The translations under genes and the position numbers were made by a program. From assembly GCA_964023205.1 (NCBI GenBank), contig OZ026835.1:43683083-43747082 (forward strand): a stretch of DNA of 64,000 nt, read 5' to 3'. The notes below the pieces were generated by a model. It ran no database searches. It saw only the letters and a program-made list of their open reading frames with translations, and was not told the origin of the DNA. Below are positions 36,144 to 46,242 of this stretch, piece by piece (the first letter of the stretch is position 1; each line of letters begins with the position of its first letter). The stretch is from Lutraria lutraria (taxonomy: Eukaryota > Mollusca > Bivalvia > Venerida > Mactridae).

Positions 36144-36372
36144 AATGTATTTTATATGTATATAAAATGTTTTATTTTGGAGCTGTGTGATGTCAATTAT
36201 ATGTCAGGTGCCCAACGTGGCAAGAACGAGAACTCTGTTACGTTCTTACGGTACGAGTAGAATTTTAGTCGCTGCGCTAACTTTGCGCATGCGCTCTACA
36301 TTGTTTTTATTGAGACAAAGGAATCTTTTGTTTACTCCGTTAAACAGTTTTATTTTCCATATCTCAAACTTA
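36142..36372 (+). repeat. Split direct repeat A2
   Basis: Identical to A1, including the TATATAAAA box and the NRF1-type palindrome at 36285-36294. It is followed by about 200 bp with CCTCCTCCTCTCC and CCCAAGCTTACTGCTTG units before B2. Confidence 0.8.
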
Positions 36373-36573
36373 CCGCCTCCTCCTCTCCTCCTCCACTGTT
36401 TCACTTTCAGTTCCATTATCAGTTATGGTAATGTTACCCTAGTTCAGGCTTGAGAATTGTTATTACTTTTGGTACTGTTTACCCAAGCTTATTACTTGAG
36501 ATATTTGTTTATATGTCATATGCACTGTTGTATGCTGCCCAAGCTTACTGCTTGTGATACCTGTAGTTTTTTA

Positions 36574-36730
36574 AGGTTTTTCAGCCAGATAGTTTAAAAA
36601 ATATATGTTACTGTGTTTTAAACATGATGTTACGGCTTTCTACAATAAAAGCCATATTACGACAACTCATTGTCTGTTATATTTTTTAAAGCTACAAGCT
36701 TCTCCAGTCTCCATCACCACGACACAAATA
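36574..36730 (+). repeat. Split direct repeat B2, right end of element
   Basis: Identical to B1 over 157 bp. It ends ACACAAATA, followed by the flanking ATGTTAGAGTATCC. Confidence 0.8.
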
Positions 36731-37434
36731 ATGTTAGAGTATCCCTTACTTTCTCCCTTTTTTTAAATTACATTGTAAAATATATTTTTCATTAAACAAA
36801 TGAATCCACTGCACTGTTATTTTCAGAATCAGATACTCAAAGGAACATCCTTAATGTTTCAATTAGGTTGTGTCCAACGTGGTTTGAAGAGGTTGATTTA
36901 GAAGCAGCTAACTGAAATAATTGCAGCAACTGGGCACCCTGATGAATATTCTGTTCTTGCGAGATCTTCAGGATATTTGATTAATTTGAATGCCTTGCTT
37001 TAGATTCGGGGGATGTTATTGAGCGCGTAGAGAAATAGTTTCGTCCCGGTAGGGATAAGAAATGAAATATGAGATGCCCAACTTCAGCGTCATGTGAGTT
37101 GATACGGATTCCAGCATAAGAGCACGAGTGTGTCCCAAGGAGCTCAGGCAATGGCAGCTCGATAGATGATATGGTCCAGTCTCGTATAGCGGGCGGAAAA
37201 AGGGGCATGCGGTGTGTATATTATACAGTAGAGATAGTAGATGGAGAGGTGGAGTCTGAATCTGACAGAGATGTGATGTTTTGTAGAGAGGTTAATGGAG
37301 ATATTGGTTCCATGGTACTGGTAACGGTTGATTTTAATTTCTTCAAGGGATGACTCTAGACATGGCTGCCAGCACGTTGATTCAACTTCCGTCCTTTCTA
37401 TGTCAACCAACTGTGTGTCCGACAGTGCGTCAAC
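36731..37434. other. Interval without a supported gene
   Basis: A 60-codon plus-strand ORF (37171-37353) and two minus-strand ORFs (36981-37208, 37144-37410) overlap. The plus-strand product (it contains VYYTVEIVDGEVESESDRDV) looks protein-like but belongs to no family I recognise. It may be a decayed exon or retroelement piece. Confidence 0.3.
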
Positions 37435-37550
37435 CCTATCTCCTTCTTAACCAGTTGGAACAATTTTAACGAATTTTTACGTGGTAAACTTTGGTAGAGC
37501 TTCATGCAAGGAACATGCATGTGAAGCTTCATTGAAATTGGCCAATATAT
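37435..37550 (-). repeat. Family B tail fragment
   Basis: Contains ACCAGTTGGAACAATTTTAA, AGAGCTTCATGCAAGGAACA and CATTGAAATTGGCCAA, all typical of the tail region of family B. Both ends are truncated. Confidence 0.65.
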
Positions 37551-37871
37551 ATATACATCTATACTAGTTCTAATGTAACTCTGATTCTTATGTTATCAAA
37601 TTTAGAAAACCTTCTGTCTGTTTATTGAGTAAAACTTAATAAGATTTTATACAGGATCCGGCAAATTCTTTACAGAAGCTAGGTTTTCTAAATTTGATAA
37701 CAAAACATTAAAAATTAGAAAAATCAGACAGCTTGAAAAATGTTTCAAAACAAAAGAAGTCCGACGAAAATTACTCTTCTAATAATTTAATTAATCTTAG
37801 CTTACTTAAAACTAATCTATATAATTTATGCACTTATAGTTTCAAGGGTATCTCAAAATATCTTCATATAT

Positions 37872-38878
37872 TTAACCAAAGCTGAAGGGTAGTCTGCAGC
37901 GCCTTTTATTCTCAGGAACCAAACAGATCCAACGCTGTTTGATGTAGAATAATCACAACATAATGTAAAAAATCAGAATGATCTTTCATCCAATCCAAGT
38001 TGCTATTAACATGCAAAATATAATATCTCATCCTTAATTCAAGCATAACGAAAATGTTGAATGAGTGCTTTGATTATGAGTGTTCTAATAGAAAAATTAA
38101 ATGCCCAATTATTGTTAATTGGGCATGGATATGACTGTTGTTTTAAAATCTACTAGGAAGTAATATTGATGTCTTATTGTAAGTAAATCTAATGTCCCAG
38201 TATTATATTAGTATCAAATGAAAAACTATTTCAACTTTAAATCATGAAAAAAGCACATTCAGTAAATATCAAGTACAAACTTCTCATATGACTTCCAATT
38301 TCATTAATACATTTTGCACACAAGAGTAATCATAAATTAGAACTTTATTTTAGTCCAACTTGACTTGTAAAACTAACTTTTACACAGTATTGTCATGGCA
38401 CATTTGTCAACTTCTTTCTTTCTTCTTCTCTAACTTATTATCATGACATTTATATGATCATGTTTTGGTACAAAAACGATTATTTAAACTTACAGATCTA
38501 TTCATGTCACCTAGCTGGATATTTAAGTAAAACAATTGTGTGGTTTTTGCAAGAATTTTCAATATTGAATTAAATGTATCTTCACACTAAGTACCTTTTT
38601 TACTGTAGAGGACAAAACCTTAAAACAATTCTTGTAGGCTTCTGTTATCTGTAATCAAAATAATAACCATATCAAGCATACCACATGCAAGTTGGACATT
38701 ATATGCATCAATTTGGTTGCTTTTAAAAAGAAAAAGTGGTTAATCATTTTCAATAAAATATATTAAATTACATTTAGTTACATTTGAATGAAATGAAAAT
38801 TTATATCATCTTGGACACAGTAATTACCTTCGATATGGCCAATTTTGAATCAATCAAGTAACTGCTTTCATATACATC
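37872..38878 (-). CDS. Candidate host gene, 3' part: four small phase-0 exons including a 21-nt microexon
   Basis: On the minus strand four segments have consensus splice sites and join in the same phase. Exon 38878-38828 (51 nt) lies between TTGTTTGCAG and GTAATT and reads DVYESSYLIDSKLAISK. Exon 38648-38595 (54 nt) lies between TTTTGATTACAG and GTACTT and reads ITEAYKNCFKVLSSTVKK. Microexon 38514-38494 (21 nt) lies between AAATATCCAG and GTAAGT. A possible last exon 37934-37872 follows ACATCAAACAG and ends in TAA, reading RWICLVPENKRRC... The last exon is the least certain, because another frame there is also open. The family is not recognised. Upstream exons are not identified, and the ORF at 39289-39615 does not join in phase. 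Confidence 0.4.
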
Positions 38879-39288
38879 CTGCAAACAATACATTTGTTCA
38901 ATGTTACATAAATCAGCATAATTTGAAGGAAAGTTTAAACCTGTTATTCAATCAGATATGACGACAAGATATGAATCAACATATACAAACATAGAATACA
39001 TTGAAACATTAAAACACTGTTGAAAAAATAAAGGGACACTTTTTGTTTTTGAAGTATGTGCATAACTTATTTGTACACTTGCTGTCATTCAAATATATAA
39101 CAATTAGAAGAGGGGAGTAGTACTAAAGATTAAAACATGCTAGTACATAGTATTCTGATTATTCGTATTATGAAATTTAAATGGCAGTAACAGTAATATT
39201 AAGGACGGATTAGCTGATTTGGTAGATAATTATTTTCCTCCACTTATGTACAAATACAGATAAAAAACATCTACAAAATAGTGTACAG

Positions 39289-39724
39289 TCACGTACCATG
39301 CACCATTCCAATTAATCGAATTTGCAGGATGGAACTTGCTACATGTTCTGTATTTTGGAGTGGGTCAATGATGCCAAATGAAGTCGATAGCACGTGTGTT
39401 TGGTCAAAAAAGAATTTAATATTTAAACGACCATCATGGAAACCTACTAGTACTGCCGAAATCTTTAGTTGATGTGAATACACAAAACCGTGTGTTGGTC
39501 TCCAACTCATGTTTCCGTAATTTGGCCAACGCGCACTGAAGAGAATCGAAATGAAATATTTGTTCCGACATTTTGCAGACGGTTGGAAGGGACGTATCTC
39601 TAACGAGACGAACACCTGAGTGAATGTTAGTGGTGTGTGACCGGTCGTCTATGGCTAATGATCTATGGAAAATTTGTTTTCCGAACTCCTCACACCGATT
39701 GTCACACTTTGCTACTATAATCAC
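39289..39724 (-). CDS. Possible upstream exon(s) of a host gene, unrecognised
   Basis: Two overlapping minus-strand frames (96 codons from an ATG at 39724, and 108 codons over 39289-39615) have ordinary protein composition. The second ends at CATG|GTACGTGAC, a plausible splice donor at about 39297. It does not continue in phase into the exon at 38878-38828. Either an intermediate exon is missing or the frame is fortuitous. No domain recognised. Confidence 0.25.
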
Positions 39725-39951
39725 GTGATGATAGTTGTATCATGTGATAAACAAGACATTTCCGATAACCAACAAGTAAACTTTATTATATTTACCACAT
39801 ACAATTTGTTGAAAACACTCAATTTCAAGAATTGATGGATCGAATCCTTTCGTCTAGTGTCTGTCTAAATATAGCCATTGTTTACATCGTGAGTCACCAC
39901 GTTTGAAAATTTAGCCATTGTTTACATCGTGACGTCATTACGTTTGTCTAT

Positions 39952-40820
39952 TTTTGTCGAGCCCGCCTGCGGTGAGCTCGACATAGTCGCCACAATGGCG
40001 GTTGCGTGAGTGAGTTAGTGTGTCCGTCCGGATCCTTGTCCGGGCTGTATCTCCATTATACATTGACACTTTTTAAAATAATTGGGCATACTTGTTAAAC
40101 ACCATGAGACGGTGTGCAGTGCGCAATATCCACGTCTCTACCTCAAAGGTCAAGGTCACATTTAGAGGTCAAACGTCAAAAATGAGCATTATAGACATTG
40201 TCCGGGCTGTATCTCCCTTATTCATGGAAACTTTTTAAGATAACTTGGCATTATTGTTAAACACCATGAGACGGTGTGCAGTGCGCAAGATCCAGGTCTC
40301 TAGCTCAAAGGTCACACTTAGAGGTCAAACGTCAAAAATGAGAATTATAGACCTTGTCCGGGCTGTATCTCCCTTATGCATAGAAACATTTTAAGATAAC
40401 TTGGCATTATTGTTAAACACCATGAGACGGTGTGCAGTGCGCAAGATCCAGGTCTCTAGCTCAAAGGTCACACTTAGAGGTCAAACGTCAAAAATGAGCA
40501 CTATAGACCTTGTCCGGGCTGTATCTCCCTTATGCATTGAATTGTTTGAAAATGACTTGCCATAAAACAATGAGACCATGTGTCTTGGGCAACACCCAGA
40601 TTTTCATAGGTCAAAGGTCAAGATTACACATTCGGTCAAATATATTTTCCTTGTCTGGGCTGTAACTTCTGTTTGCATTCAAGGATTTTTAAATAAATTG
40701 GTATAAAAGTTTACTTCAATGAAATGATGTGTCATGAATATCACCCATACTTGTAGTTCAAAGGTCAAGATCACAAGCTGGCTAAACAGGGGCTCGACAT
40801 GTTGCCCTTGGGCTTCTAGT
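39952..40820 (+). repeat. Tandem repeat family E (about 157-bp monomers)
   Basis: Opens with GTCGAGCCCGCCTGCGGTGA GCTCGAC and closes with GGGGCTCGACATGTTGCCCT TGGGC. Five monomers start with CTTGTCCGGGCTGTATCTCC at about 40035, 40195, 40353, 40509 and 40649. They contain CACCATGAGACGGTGTGCAG and TCAAAGGTCAAGGTCACA. The middle monomers are nearly identical and the last is diverged. Non-coding. Confidence 0.85.
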
Positions 40821-41163
40821 TTAAAGAAAGTTTCTTTTTCAACGTTTATTTTTTACTTTTTTGTACATTATTAAGCATCATGTTTCAATACCAGTACAGC
40901 GATGAAATTTTTAAGAATTTAAAATGAAAAAACATTTCGGCTGTGACGGCCGAATTTCATTAGTGGGAGGTAACCGCTGCGGGGAGTTAGAAACATGGAA
41001 TGTAAGATCTATTTAATGGAATGGATTATCTAGAAATATTCTTAAGGCTTCAGAGACAAGGTATGACCCTTACAAAGATGTACAGTTGTTCATCGACCAG
41101 CAAATTACACTGCTTTTCTAAGCTTACATTATTTACTTATTTTCGCACTATTGGAAAACGAGA
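40821..41163. other. Flank of viral element 1, non-coding
   Basis: No gene recognised. The GTGACGGCCGAATTTCATTA region contains a CGGCTGTGACGGCCG near-palindrome. The host/virus junction lies near 41164. Confidence 0.4.
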
Positions 41164-41384
41164 TATACACAAAAAAAATTTTCCCGCCAAAAAAAATAGA
41201 TTATGAATGGACGACTTTCTGCTTCTTTATTTGAAGCGACGGCCGCGGCCGTAAAGACCCTTCGGGGATCCCCTTCGGGGCAAAGCGATCGCTATTACGG
41301 CCGCGGCCGTCGCTTCAAATAAAGAAGCAGAAAGTCGTCCATTCATAATCTTTTTTTTTGGCGGGAAAATTTTTTTTTGTGTTA
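41164..41384. repeat. Parvovirus-type hairpin telomere of element 1
   Basis: Two arms of about 90 bp (about 41164-41254 and 41295-41384) are near-perfect inverted copies. They contain GACGGCCGCGGCCGT, the CTTCTTTATTTGAAGCG block and TTTTCCCGCCAAAAAAAA. Between them lie about 40 nt with two CCCTTCGGGG mini-hairpins (TTCG loops) and a GCGATCGC palindrome, so the folded form would have internal branches. This matches the terminal hairpins that prime parvovirus replication. The inner edge carries TTTGGCGGGAAA, also found at 57060. Confidence 0.9.
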
Positions 41385-41385
41385 A

Positions 41386-41440
41386 AAAAAAAAGTACACC
41401 ACTAACCTCCCTTTTGGGACATTAGCAGTGTACTTTTTTT
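41386..41440. terminator. Inverted repeat at the 3' end of viral element 1
   Basis: AAAAAAAAGTACAC (about 41386-41399) is matched by GTGTACTTTTTTTC (about 41428-41441). They lie around an AACCTCCCTTTTGGGACATT loop region. It lies between the telomere and the poly(A) signal and may help end or process transcripts. The function is inference. Confidence 0.5.
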
Positions 41441-41446
41441 CTTTTT

Positions 41447-41452
41447 TTTATT
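41447..41452 (-). promoter_or_regulatory. Polyadenylation signal AATAAA
   Basis: On the minus strand AATAAA lies about 65 nt downstream of the stop codon of the 130-codon ORF. It is well placed to end NS1 and small-ORF transcripts of element 1. Confidence 0.6.
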
Positions 41453-41516
41453 ATTAATTACAACATATGTACATTTTTATAACAGTTTAATCACATTTTG
41501 ACAATCTTTGTTTAAT

Positions 41517-41924
41517 TTAAATGTTCATTTCTGCGTAAAGCATATCCCCTTCATCATCACTAAATGTCTCACTGTCTATGTATTTGCTTGGCTCTGTAGT
41601 TATCCCAGGATACATCTTCTCGACTTCGTTGGCACATTCTTGATTTCCACTAAATGCGTAATCGCACAATCTATTTACGTCCGCACAAGACATTTTTTTG
41701 TCTTTAGGTACCTCACTGCTTGTAGACGGAGTTGGTGAAGGTTGAGGAATTAATTTGAATGGGTTTTTAGACACAGGTGACGGTGTCTGATCCTCTCCAT
41801 CTAAACAATCCATTACTAATGGCTTTACACATTCTTTCAGAATTAACCCCAAGCCTTTTTTGGCTGTTTTAATTGCCTTTTTCCTTAAATTTTGGCTGTC
41901 CAACCCCAATTGAGTTAATTGTCA
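41517..41924 (-). CDS. Small viral protein, 130 codons, no AUG at its start
   Basis: The frame opens directly after a TGA overlapping the NS1 stop region and runs to 41517. The first codons are CAATTAACTCAATTG, so the 130-codon form would start at TTG. The first ATG comes about 32 codons later. The N-terminal third is basic and amphipathic (KKAIKTAKKG). The middle is Pro/Ser-rich (PQPSPTPSTSS) and the C-terminus is acidic (FSDDEGD). No known domain. Expression could be by splicing, reinitiation after NS1, or from the internal ATG. The equivalent region of element 2 lies beyond the window. Confidence 0.55.
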
Positions 41925-44183
41925 ACATCAACCAACTTTCTCTTTTTTGGAGTACTACACATTATAGGTTTGTTTTTTGCAAGCCAACTCTCATCTCTCA
42001 ATAAGTTTGGGTTATACAGTGGTGCCTGATTTATCAGGAATGATACGAATTTGTGTATCTGTGACATTACTATAACCAATTTAGCATTCATCTTCTGAAG
42101 TGGGGAATCATGCAAGCTAATATATTGGGGCCAATGTTTGGTCTTACCTAACATCAATTTGATGTGTATAGCAAACTGCTTAAAATTAAGCAGTGTTTGG
42201 TAATCAGTAATGAGTTCAGCTTCATACTCAATCTTATCAAAATTGGAATTGAGAATTACAGTATTTTTGTAATCATCCAAGTTTAAATGAAATATGTTGT
42301 CAAGATCACTGTTTGTCAAATACAACAGATAAGCTGAAAGCTCCTTCATCAAACTATAACTGTTACTCACCATTTTCTCTCGTTCTTCTTCACGGTATCT
42401 CCAGTCAAACTTGTGGCTAACATCATATTCCTTATTTCCATGTTTTTTCAAACATGCCATAAACCCTTTCTCTCCCTCACCTAACATTTCAATGAATTCA
42501 TTGATTTCTTGACTATAGAGCATCCAGAACGGATCGGCTGATAGTTCTGGAAGTGGCCATTGACCAGATTTGAGAATAGTTCTCATCTCTCTAAATATTT
42601 TGCGAAAAAATTCAGGATTGGCTGCTTTCTTATCCTTTAAACAAGCAGCGGGCCTTAAACTGTAATACCCTAATATTCTGTTACGGCAAGCCTGACTTTC
42701 TTTCATGAAAGCGTTCCACGGAAGGGTGTTGCATTGGAGCAATATGGGAATTCTGTCTAAGATCTGGGGTTCACAATTTTTTATGTTTATCGTGGTGGGC
42801 ATACCCTCACTAATTTTTTTAAACTCCTCCATTGATTCAGGTTTAACAATGGATAGTTCAGGAATGTTAATTACTTCCTTGTTGAGGCATTTCTGCCAAG
42901 CAAAATCCTGACTCTGAACCGTCTGCCCAACCACGTCCATATTAGGACATAATGCGTACGTCCAGTAAGACTTACCAGCATTAGATGCCCCATGGAGAAT
43001 AAAGGTATTTTGCTTTGTGGTGTCTTTATTGAGAATTGAATATAAATTCAACATGAAATCACCCGGGATGATGGCTTGGTCTTTGTACCATTGTAAGAAC
43101 AGATTTGCTGTATCTTCAACTGATTCAAAACCATCATGTTGTTTTACTTTGTCATTGATCAGGGTATCTATATAGGTCTCCCCATTAAATAGCTTTTCGA
43201 ACTTAAGTTCGCTTATGGCCTGTGATTTGATCATTTTGATCTGGGGCACAAGGTTTAGAGTGCGCCACTCGTCTATCCTTTCTTGGTCATTTGCCTCAAT
43301 TAATTGCTTTAAAATTGTAAGGCAATCAGTGGATTTGTATGTTTGCATGTACCACTTAAGTTTTTGAACTTTGTCGGCCGACTTACTAGACTTAATTTTG
43401 GACTTATTGTCTTTTGGCGTATAGATTGGTCTAAGTGCCTCCTCAAAAGACTCATTCTTATCGTGAATACTGTCTCCACTTGGAGTTGGGACACTCTCAA
43501 CCGGACATTGATCAATCTGAAGTAGTTGTTCGAAGTAACCGGAACATCCGGTACTTGGTGCAACTGAATCATCTAAACCTTCTTCGTAATTATCATAATT
43601 CCTAACAACTGAATGATACCTGTCTAACATTTGCTGGTTATTACAACCAAGTAACATCCTAGGGGGCTTATTAAGGTAACCCATGAATGCATCTACCCGT
43701 CTTATCTTTTGAGATTTTATGTTGGCTTTCTGAGATTGCATTGCTTGCCTAAGATTTTTCCATTTTCTTTGTTCATTTAACTTATCTTGTGCTACTACCA
43801 AATGAATATGCAGGCCATGATGTTGACAAGTAGGATCTGCGTTCCCATTATGCCAGACAAACAAGCATGGGGTGTTATTCATGAAAGTCTTTAACATATT
43901 CAAAGCATAACTATTGTTTTTCTGTAGTTCGTACTCTTCCAACGGTGTCCTGAAATATTGTGTTATATCCGTTACCTGTCCTGTAAAATCGTTCTGATCT
44001 GCATATTTCCCTAATGCTGTCCCTTTTTCACTCCTTCTCAAACTACCATCATCATTCAGCTGATATATATACGGTTGAACCGACCGTACATTCACACATG
44101 CTGGTAGCGTATCTATCACCACACTATAGCAATCGCTATCATCCCATAATAGGTCCTTGACCTCTTCTTGAGACTTGAATGTC
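41915..44183 (-). CDS. NS1: NS1-type replication initiator: HUH endonuclease plus SF3 helicase (5' end missing)
   Basis: An uninterrupted frame of about 755 codons. The recognisable homology to element 2 starts near 44180. No ATG is present before the break, and the 735-residue count from 44122 uses a GTG. With that numbering, an HUH metal-binding motif (HHGLHIHLVV, His105/His107) is followed by the tyrosine motif GYLNKPP (Tyr149, Lys152), as in parvovirus NS1/Rep nickases. The SF3 helicase has Walker A GASNAGKS (378-385), Walker B-like VINIPELS (417-424), motif B' KKISEGMPTTINIK (about 435-448) and motif C ILLQCNTLPW with Asn465. In the family such a protein nicks and unwinds the hairpin telomeres in the nucleus. 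All catalytic residues that I can check are present. Endogenous copy; whether it is expressed is unknown. Confidence 0.9.
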
Positions 44184-44727
44184 GGGTGTCACTCGATTTT
44201 TTCATAGGGGCTTATATAGGAACATTTTAAAAAATCTTCTCCAAAACAACGAGGCTTACAGTAAAGATATTTTGTATGTAGCATTGTCTTGTGGACCTCA
44301 AATTATGGCCCCGGGGTCACAATTGCACCCTCCGGTTTGTTCAAATTATGGCCTAATGGTCAAAATTGGCCCTGACCAGGAGGTCAATCGATTTAAACAG
44401 CTACTTGAAAGTTGGGGTGGATAACTTTTTATCATGACAAATAAATTCCCTTGATTAAATTATCCCTTAGTGTTACGCTACTCAGGTGAGCGATACTGGG
44501 CAACCATGGCCCTGGGCCATTATTTGAACAAACTTGGTAGAGGTCCACAAAACAATGCCACATACAAAATATCTAAGGTCTAAGCCTTGTTGTTTTGGAG
44601 GAGATTTTTTAAATTTGAGCTAAAAATGTGGCCCCTAGTGTGTTTGTTCACAAGGGAAAGTTTGACGACGCCGGACGGATACTGATCCTAAAAGCTCACC
44701 CTGTCACTTTGTGACATGTGAGCTAAA
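44184..44727. repeat. Mosaic of family B and C fragments
   Basis: The family B core is recognisable (TTGTGGACCTCAAATTATGG, ACTTGGTAGAGGTCCACAAA), with a reversed head (CAGGTGAGCGATACTGGGCA). A family C tail follows (AAATGTGGCCCCTAGTGTGT, CTCACCCTGTCACTTTGTGA CATGTGAGCTAAA). The junction at 44183 truncates viral element 1. Confidence 0.75.
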
Positions 44728-45459
44728 GAATAACTTGAGTCTTTCCGTGAAATATTTTCCAGATATTTAATTACAACTTATACAGAAGGAAAATTAATTT
44801 ATATTTAGTTTTCTAGAGAAGACTCAATTTATTTATTGTTTACTTCTTCATATTTTAAGCCTGAATGATAATATTAAAGCTATTTTATGTAAGAATAAAA
44901 GTTAAAATTATTAAATATCAGATTATGGTGAAGAGTAAGAACACACAGTAACACAGGTAACAGGAATCATTTCAAGAGCAAAATACGCTCTGACAATGCT
45001 TTAGAAGAAATTCTTGATGAATGGTCCACACTGAAGTCTTAATCTTTGACAAGAATGTAATGTTTATTTTCTGTTTCATAGTCTCTGATTACATATAATC
45101 ATTTGTTTAAATCTTAACAAAACAAACTAGAAATTGTTTAAAAATCAAACAGAAGTTATCATTGAAATTTGTGTTGGTACTATTTCCAAGCAGTTAATTG
45201 TTCTCTTTTATTTTAGGTACTTTAGAATTGAAAAAGAAAACATTGACTTGTGCAGTTTGTTACTCTGTTAGATCAAGGTTTTACAGTTATTTGGAGTACC
45301 ACCCACATAAGCAAAGAATGAGACAACATTTACTCAGATGAAGTTGGTGAAAAACAAACGAAGGGGTCATCTGCAGTCCAGCAGACTGAAGGATCAGTTG
45401 ACTATCAAACAGGAGTCGCCAGATACAGACACATGTAAACCTGAGCAATAAGTTATAAA
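44728..45459. other. Non-coding sequence
   Basis: AT-rich. The short minus-strand ORF at 45287-45481 has no recognisable features. Confidence 0.45.
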
Positions 45460-46056
45460 AGTTCTGGTCCGATTCCGCCAATAATCGAAATTGTCCAAGA
45501 TCTTTTGGTTATACACATTAACTGACATGATTAGGATTGGTGAATAAGGAAGGCGCTAGAGTGTAAACAAGCTAAATATAGCAAATTGTGTAATTTGGGG
45601 GCCCATAACTCTTGAAGTGTTGGTCCGATTCCGCCTATAGTCGATTTTTCCAAGATCTTTTGGTTATACACATTTACTGAAAATATGATTAGGATTGGTG
45701 AATAAATGAAGGCGCTAGAGTGTAAATAAGCTAAATATAATAAATTTTGTAATTCGGGGGCCCATAACTCTAGAAGTTATTGTCCGATTTTGCCCATAAT
45801 CGAATTTATAATACATTTTGTAATTCGGGGGCCCATAACTCTAGAAGTTATTGTCCGATTTTGCCCATAATCGAATTTATAATAAATTTTGTAATTCGGG
45901 GGCCCATAACTCTAGAAGTTATTGTCCGATTTTGCCCATAATCGAATTTAGCCGATACATTGTGAGCAAGTTTTAAGAGCTGTGGATGCTAGAGTGTAAA
46001 CAAACTAATAGTGGACGGACGCCGGACATTCAACGATGAATCAGATGAGCTAAAAA
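45460..46056 (-). repeat. Family A copy, inverted, with 71-bp triplication
   Basis: The core monomers read in reverse (GTTCTGGTCCGATTCCGCCA, GGCGCTAGAGTGTAAACAAG) and end ACGATGAATCAGATGAGCTA AAAA. A 71-bp unit starting TTTTGTAATTCGGGGGCCCA occurs three times at about 45745, 45816 and 45887, nearly unchanged. This is a recent local amplification. Confidence 0.8.
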
Positions 46057-46242
46057 TTATCAATATGAGACTTGCTATATCGATCGATGTGAGGCATTTA
46101 ACGATGCTTGGCTCAATGAAAGTGTAGGAAATGCTGATGTTTTATTAATATACGAGGTGTGATCCAGAAGTTCGTGGACACAAAGAATAATAACAGTAAT
46201 ATGCTTGATATTTTCATCAAATTTATCATTAATATTTATCAG

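Larger units (their letters stand above)
29557..36730 (+). mobile_element. 7.2-kb element with split direct repeats (A1 ... B1-A2 ... B2), PAT/Ngaro-like, non-autonomous
   Basis: Repeat A (about 230 bp) occurs at 29557-29787 and 36142-36372. Repeat B (157 bp) occurs at 35987-36143 and 36574-36730. Each pair is identical by direct comparison, and B1 abuts A2. This A1...B1A2...B2 order is the signature of PAT/Ngaro tyrosine-recombinase retroelements. At the joints B1/A2 reads ACACAAATAAATG, the left flank/A1 reads TTAATAATAAATG, and B2/right flank reads ACACAAATAATG. The short shared core is AATA. The interior has no reverse transcriptase or recombinase. It holds minisatellites, an 86-bp satellite and AT-rich sequence. 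Identical repeats imply recent insertion. Strand is assigned by analogy. Confidence 0.7.
41164..44183 (-). mobile_element. Endogenous parvovirus-like element 1 (3' half)
   Basis: Reading on the minus strand, it contains an NS1-type replication gene cut at its 5' end near 44183, a 130-codon ORF, a polyadenylation signal and a full hairpin telomere. Capsid and 612-aa genes, present in element 2, are absent. The break at 44183 runs straight into a fragmentary family B repeat, so the 5' half was lost by deletion or rearrangement. NS1 has no stop codons or frameshifts, which points to a fairly recent or constrained copy. Confidence 0.85.

Noticed and set aside
29557..36372. Ordinary LTR retrotransposon with A1 and A2 as LTRs; GGTGCCCAACGTGG as a tRNA-Lys-like primer site
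   Set aside because: The primer-like sequence lies inside the repeat, not after it. There is no polypurine tract or pol gene, and the second repeat pair (B1/B2) fits split direct repeats rather than LTRs.
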